A DNA stretch of 64,000 bases, taken from Atrichornis clamosus. Taxonomy: Eukaryota > Chordata > Aves > Passeriformes > Menuridae. Position numbers and translations under genes: made by a program. Location: positions 1 to 64,000 of the forward strand of contig WBMZ01003271.1 of assembly GCA_013400975.1 (NCBI GenBank). Reading direction: 5' to 3'. Shown here piece after piece: positions 62,201 to 64,000 of this stretch; position 1 is the first letter of the stretch; each line of letters opens with the position of its first letter. A model generated the notes under the pieces. That model worked only from the letters and a program-made list of their open reading frames with translations. It ran no database searches and was not told the origin of the DNA.

Positions 62201-63285
62201 TTGTCTTTTGGCAGAAGACAAGGAGATAATGAATTGCAACCATTTCAGTCTGGATTTCTCACAGATCACACTCAGGGGAACTCTGCAGAATGTGGATAAC
62301 AATCAAAACTTTCTATCTGTTCCACTGACTTGTGTGAATTTAATGTATTGCCTTATAATATGAACCAAAAATTCTTTTCTAAGAAAAAATAACTCTATCC
62401 TGAGGGAAAGCTGGTAAATGAAGGTTAAGCAGCAAGAAAGCATTGAAAATACCAATAGTAATCAATTTAGTTTATAATTTTTTGAATTAACCAGATAGTC
62501 TGTTGCCCATCTGTTGAATTAATCAGATGGGTCATAGATATTTTTATTGATGTTTCAATTATTTTCTATTGAAATAAAGCAGTTTGAGAAGGCTGTTGTT
62601 ATTTCAGGCTACTATTGACAGAATTTCAACATTCTTCTTACAAATTTAAACAAGGTTTGTGCACTTTGAGACCATCAGACCAATTATGTATGATCTGAGA
62701 ACCAGAGCATGCAAGTTTTCAATTCTGCAGTTTTAAAAAGCACCATAAAAATACTGTGTGCTTGGATTTCAAGATCATTTCATTCTAGAAGAATAGGAAA
62801 GCAAGAGTTTTGTCTTGACAAACTTAGCAATAATGGGCAGATTGCAACAGTAATCTGGGCCTTTAAAATTTTATTAGGGATCATTGTAATTTAGTATCTG
62901 AGTAATGAGGTTTCCCACCCTAGTTTTTAAGAACTATATCTGATTTAACACTTCTAAGAATTCTTCTGACATCTGAATACCTCTGTTTTACCTCATACTC
63001 ATAAAACTTTGTATGTTAGGTAGCCACCAGCAAATACAACTGTGATTGAGTTCTGTACTTACAAATCACGTAAAACTAAGAAATGGAGCAGTTGTGCACT
63101 GCACCCCTTTTCTCAAAGGAAACTGATGAAATTGTGTGTCTTTAAAATCAAGGCTGAAAACTTTAGATTTGCATTTGTTTTCAAAAAATCCTAAACCTTC
63201 TTGGATTCCTATGTAATGAATAGCAGCATTCTGAACCACAAGAGGGCATCCATGCTTGCAACCTGATCCTCGAAGAGAATAAACA
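53267..63285. other. Mostly non-coding stretch
   Basis: No gene model could be built. Noted within it: a 63-codon minus-strand ATG frame with a hydrophobic start (54202-54011) in a slightly GC-elevated patch, and a 115-codon plus-strand frame with two hydrophobic segments (60194-60538). No CR1 or other transposon was recognised. Confidence 0.45.
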
Positions 63286-63350
63286 GATATATCTACCTAC
63301 CTACCCATCTGTCTATCTATAGATATAGATATGGATATAGATACAGATAT
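63286..63350 (+). repeat. Imperfect TATC/GATA microsatellite with mirror arms
   Basis: tatctacctacctaccc followed by tctgtctatctatagatata and gatatggatatagatacaga. The pyrimidine-type unit switches to its complement at tatctatagata, so the tract could form a hairpin. Confidence 0.8.
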
Positions 63351-64000
63351 ATTTATTTCTGTGAGATCACAGCACTTTTGCTCGGGGAGGTTTCCTCTTT
63401 CAGAGCACCATGGTATTTCCCAATGTTGATAGTGGACAGCACATGCACTCTGATTTTGCTGTTCATAAAGCTCTCATGGAATCCAACATTTTCATTCCTG
63501 CAAAAGTTATATTAAACCTCCTATGGTTTTCACTGAGATCTGATCCAACTCACCTAAAATTCAGAGGGAAACAAATTGATTTTAGAGAACAGATCCCAAG
63601 GATAAGTGTTCAAGGTCAAGCCCAGATTTGGTCAAGTCCAGAGACAGGATCTGGAATCACTAAAACTTGCTCAGCATCCATCTGAAGTCATGCCTGTCAG
63701 AGGTCTTACTCTCCCCATAATTTGTTCCACAGGCGCTTGCCTGTTGTGATGAGGGGAGGGGTGCTGTTTGTTTTGGTTTTGAACTGGAATATATTTTCTT
63801 CTCTGATGCACATAAAACTCTTATTAGAGCCTGAAACAACCATAAAAAGGAACTTTGAAAGCAAGTCTGACCTAGTGGTAAGTTATATGCTTAGCTGTTA
63901 GCTAAAGGAGATCTCACAAACACTGGAGTATATACGGTAATATTTCCACAAAAAATAATCTGTAGCTTCAGCACCAGAATATTGAGGTTAGCACCAAAAG
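63351..64000. other. Unassigned right end
   Basis: A 91-codon plus-strand frame from 63410 (ATG) to 63685 has no recognisable family or clear splice boundary. Nothing else seen. Confidence 0.35.

Overview
Organism and setting. The window looks like vertebrate, most likely avian, nuclear DNA. It is AT-rich with long non-coding stretches. It carries several 5'-truncated CR1 LINE fragments, some with the bird-type 3' end (a 'gatcttagaggtcttttccaacctt...gattctgtga'-like tail). I saw no Alu- or L1-like sequence, no bacterial-style gene packing, no operons and no CRISPR. Uninterrupted open frames are mostly chance; real coding sequence has to be found as short exons bounded by splice sites.

Layout. 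Bases 1-600 are a CpG island, presumably a promoter and first exon cut by the left edge. From about 9.3 to 20.5 kb I assemble the 3' part of a multi-exon protein-coding gene on the minus strand, here called gene A. Its five last coding exons (15345-15242, 13352-13264, 12361-12109, 10024-9893, 9562-9490) each have an open frame, usable splice sites and matching intron phases. They end in a stop codon followed within about 170 bases by two AATAAA signals. Plausible upstream exons of gene A lie at 15.8-16.2, 18.96-19.13, 19.72-19.82 and 20.42-20.47 kb. Further exon-like minus-strand pieces at 31-35 and 38.6-38.9 kb may be more of it but are not phase-linked. The product is mostly helical; I do not recognise it from sequence.

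Other content. CR1 fragments lie at 21.2-21.8, 23.1-23.6 (old), 24.7, 25.5, 41.6, 48.2 and 48.85-49.64 kb. The last contains an N followed by an exact 92-bp repeat, which looks like an assembly fault; a second N at 35058 has the same kind of context. Tandem and simple repeats include a (CCTT)n tract near 31.7 kb, G/T-rich tracts near 26.4 and 40.3 kb, a (TTGA)n tract at 51.0 kb and a GATA/TATC tract near 63.3 kb. Two plus-strand exon-like segments with strong splice sites at 52.9-53.3 kb and one at 6.0 kb may be non-coding transcripts. Most of 35-64 kb shows no convincing gene.

How it fits together. A minus-strand gene ends near 9.3 kb, and a CpG-island promoter sits about 9 kb beyond it. An in-frame stop (12107-12105) lies just before the better of two donor sites in one gene A exon, so gene A either uses the weaker donor or is damaged. 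All gene calls come from reading splice signals and frames by eye; no alignment or search was possible.
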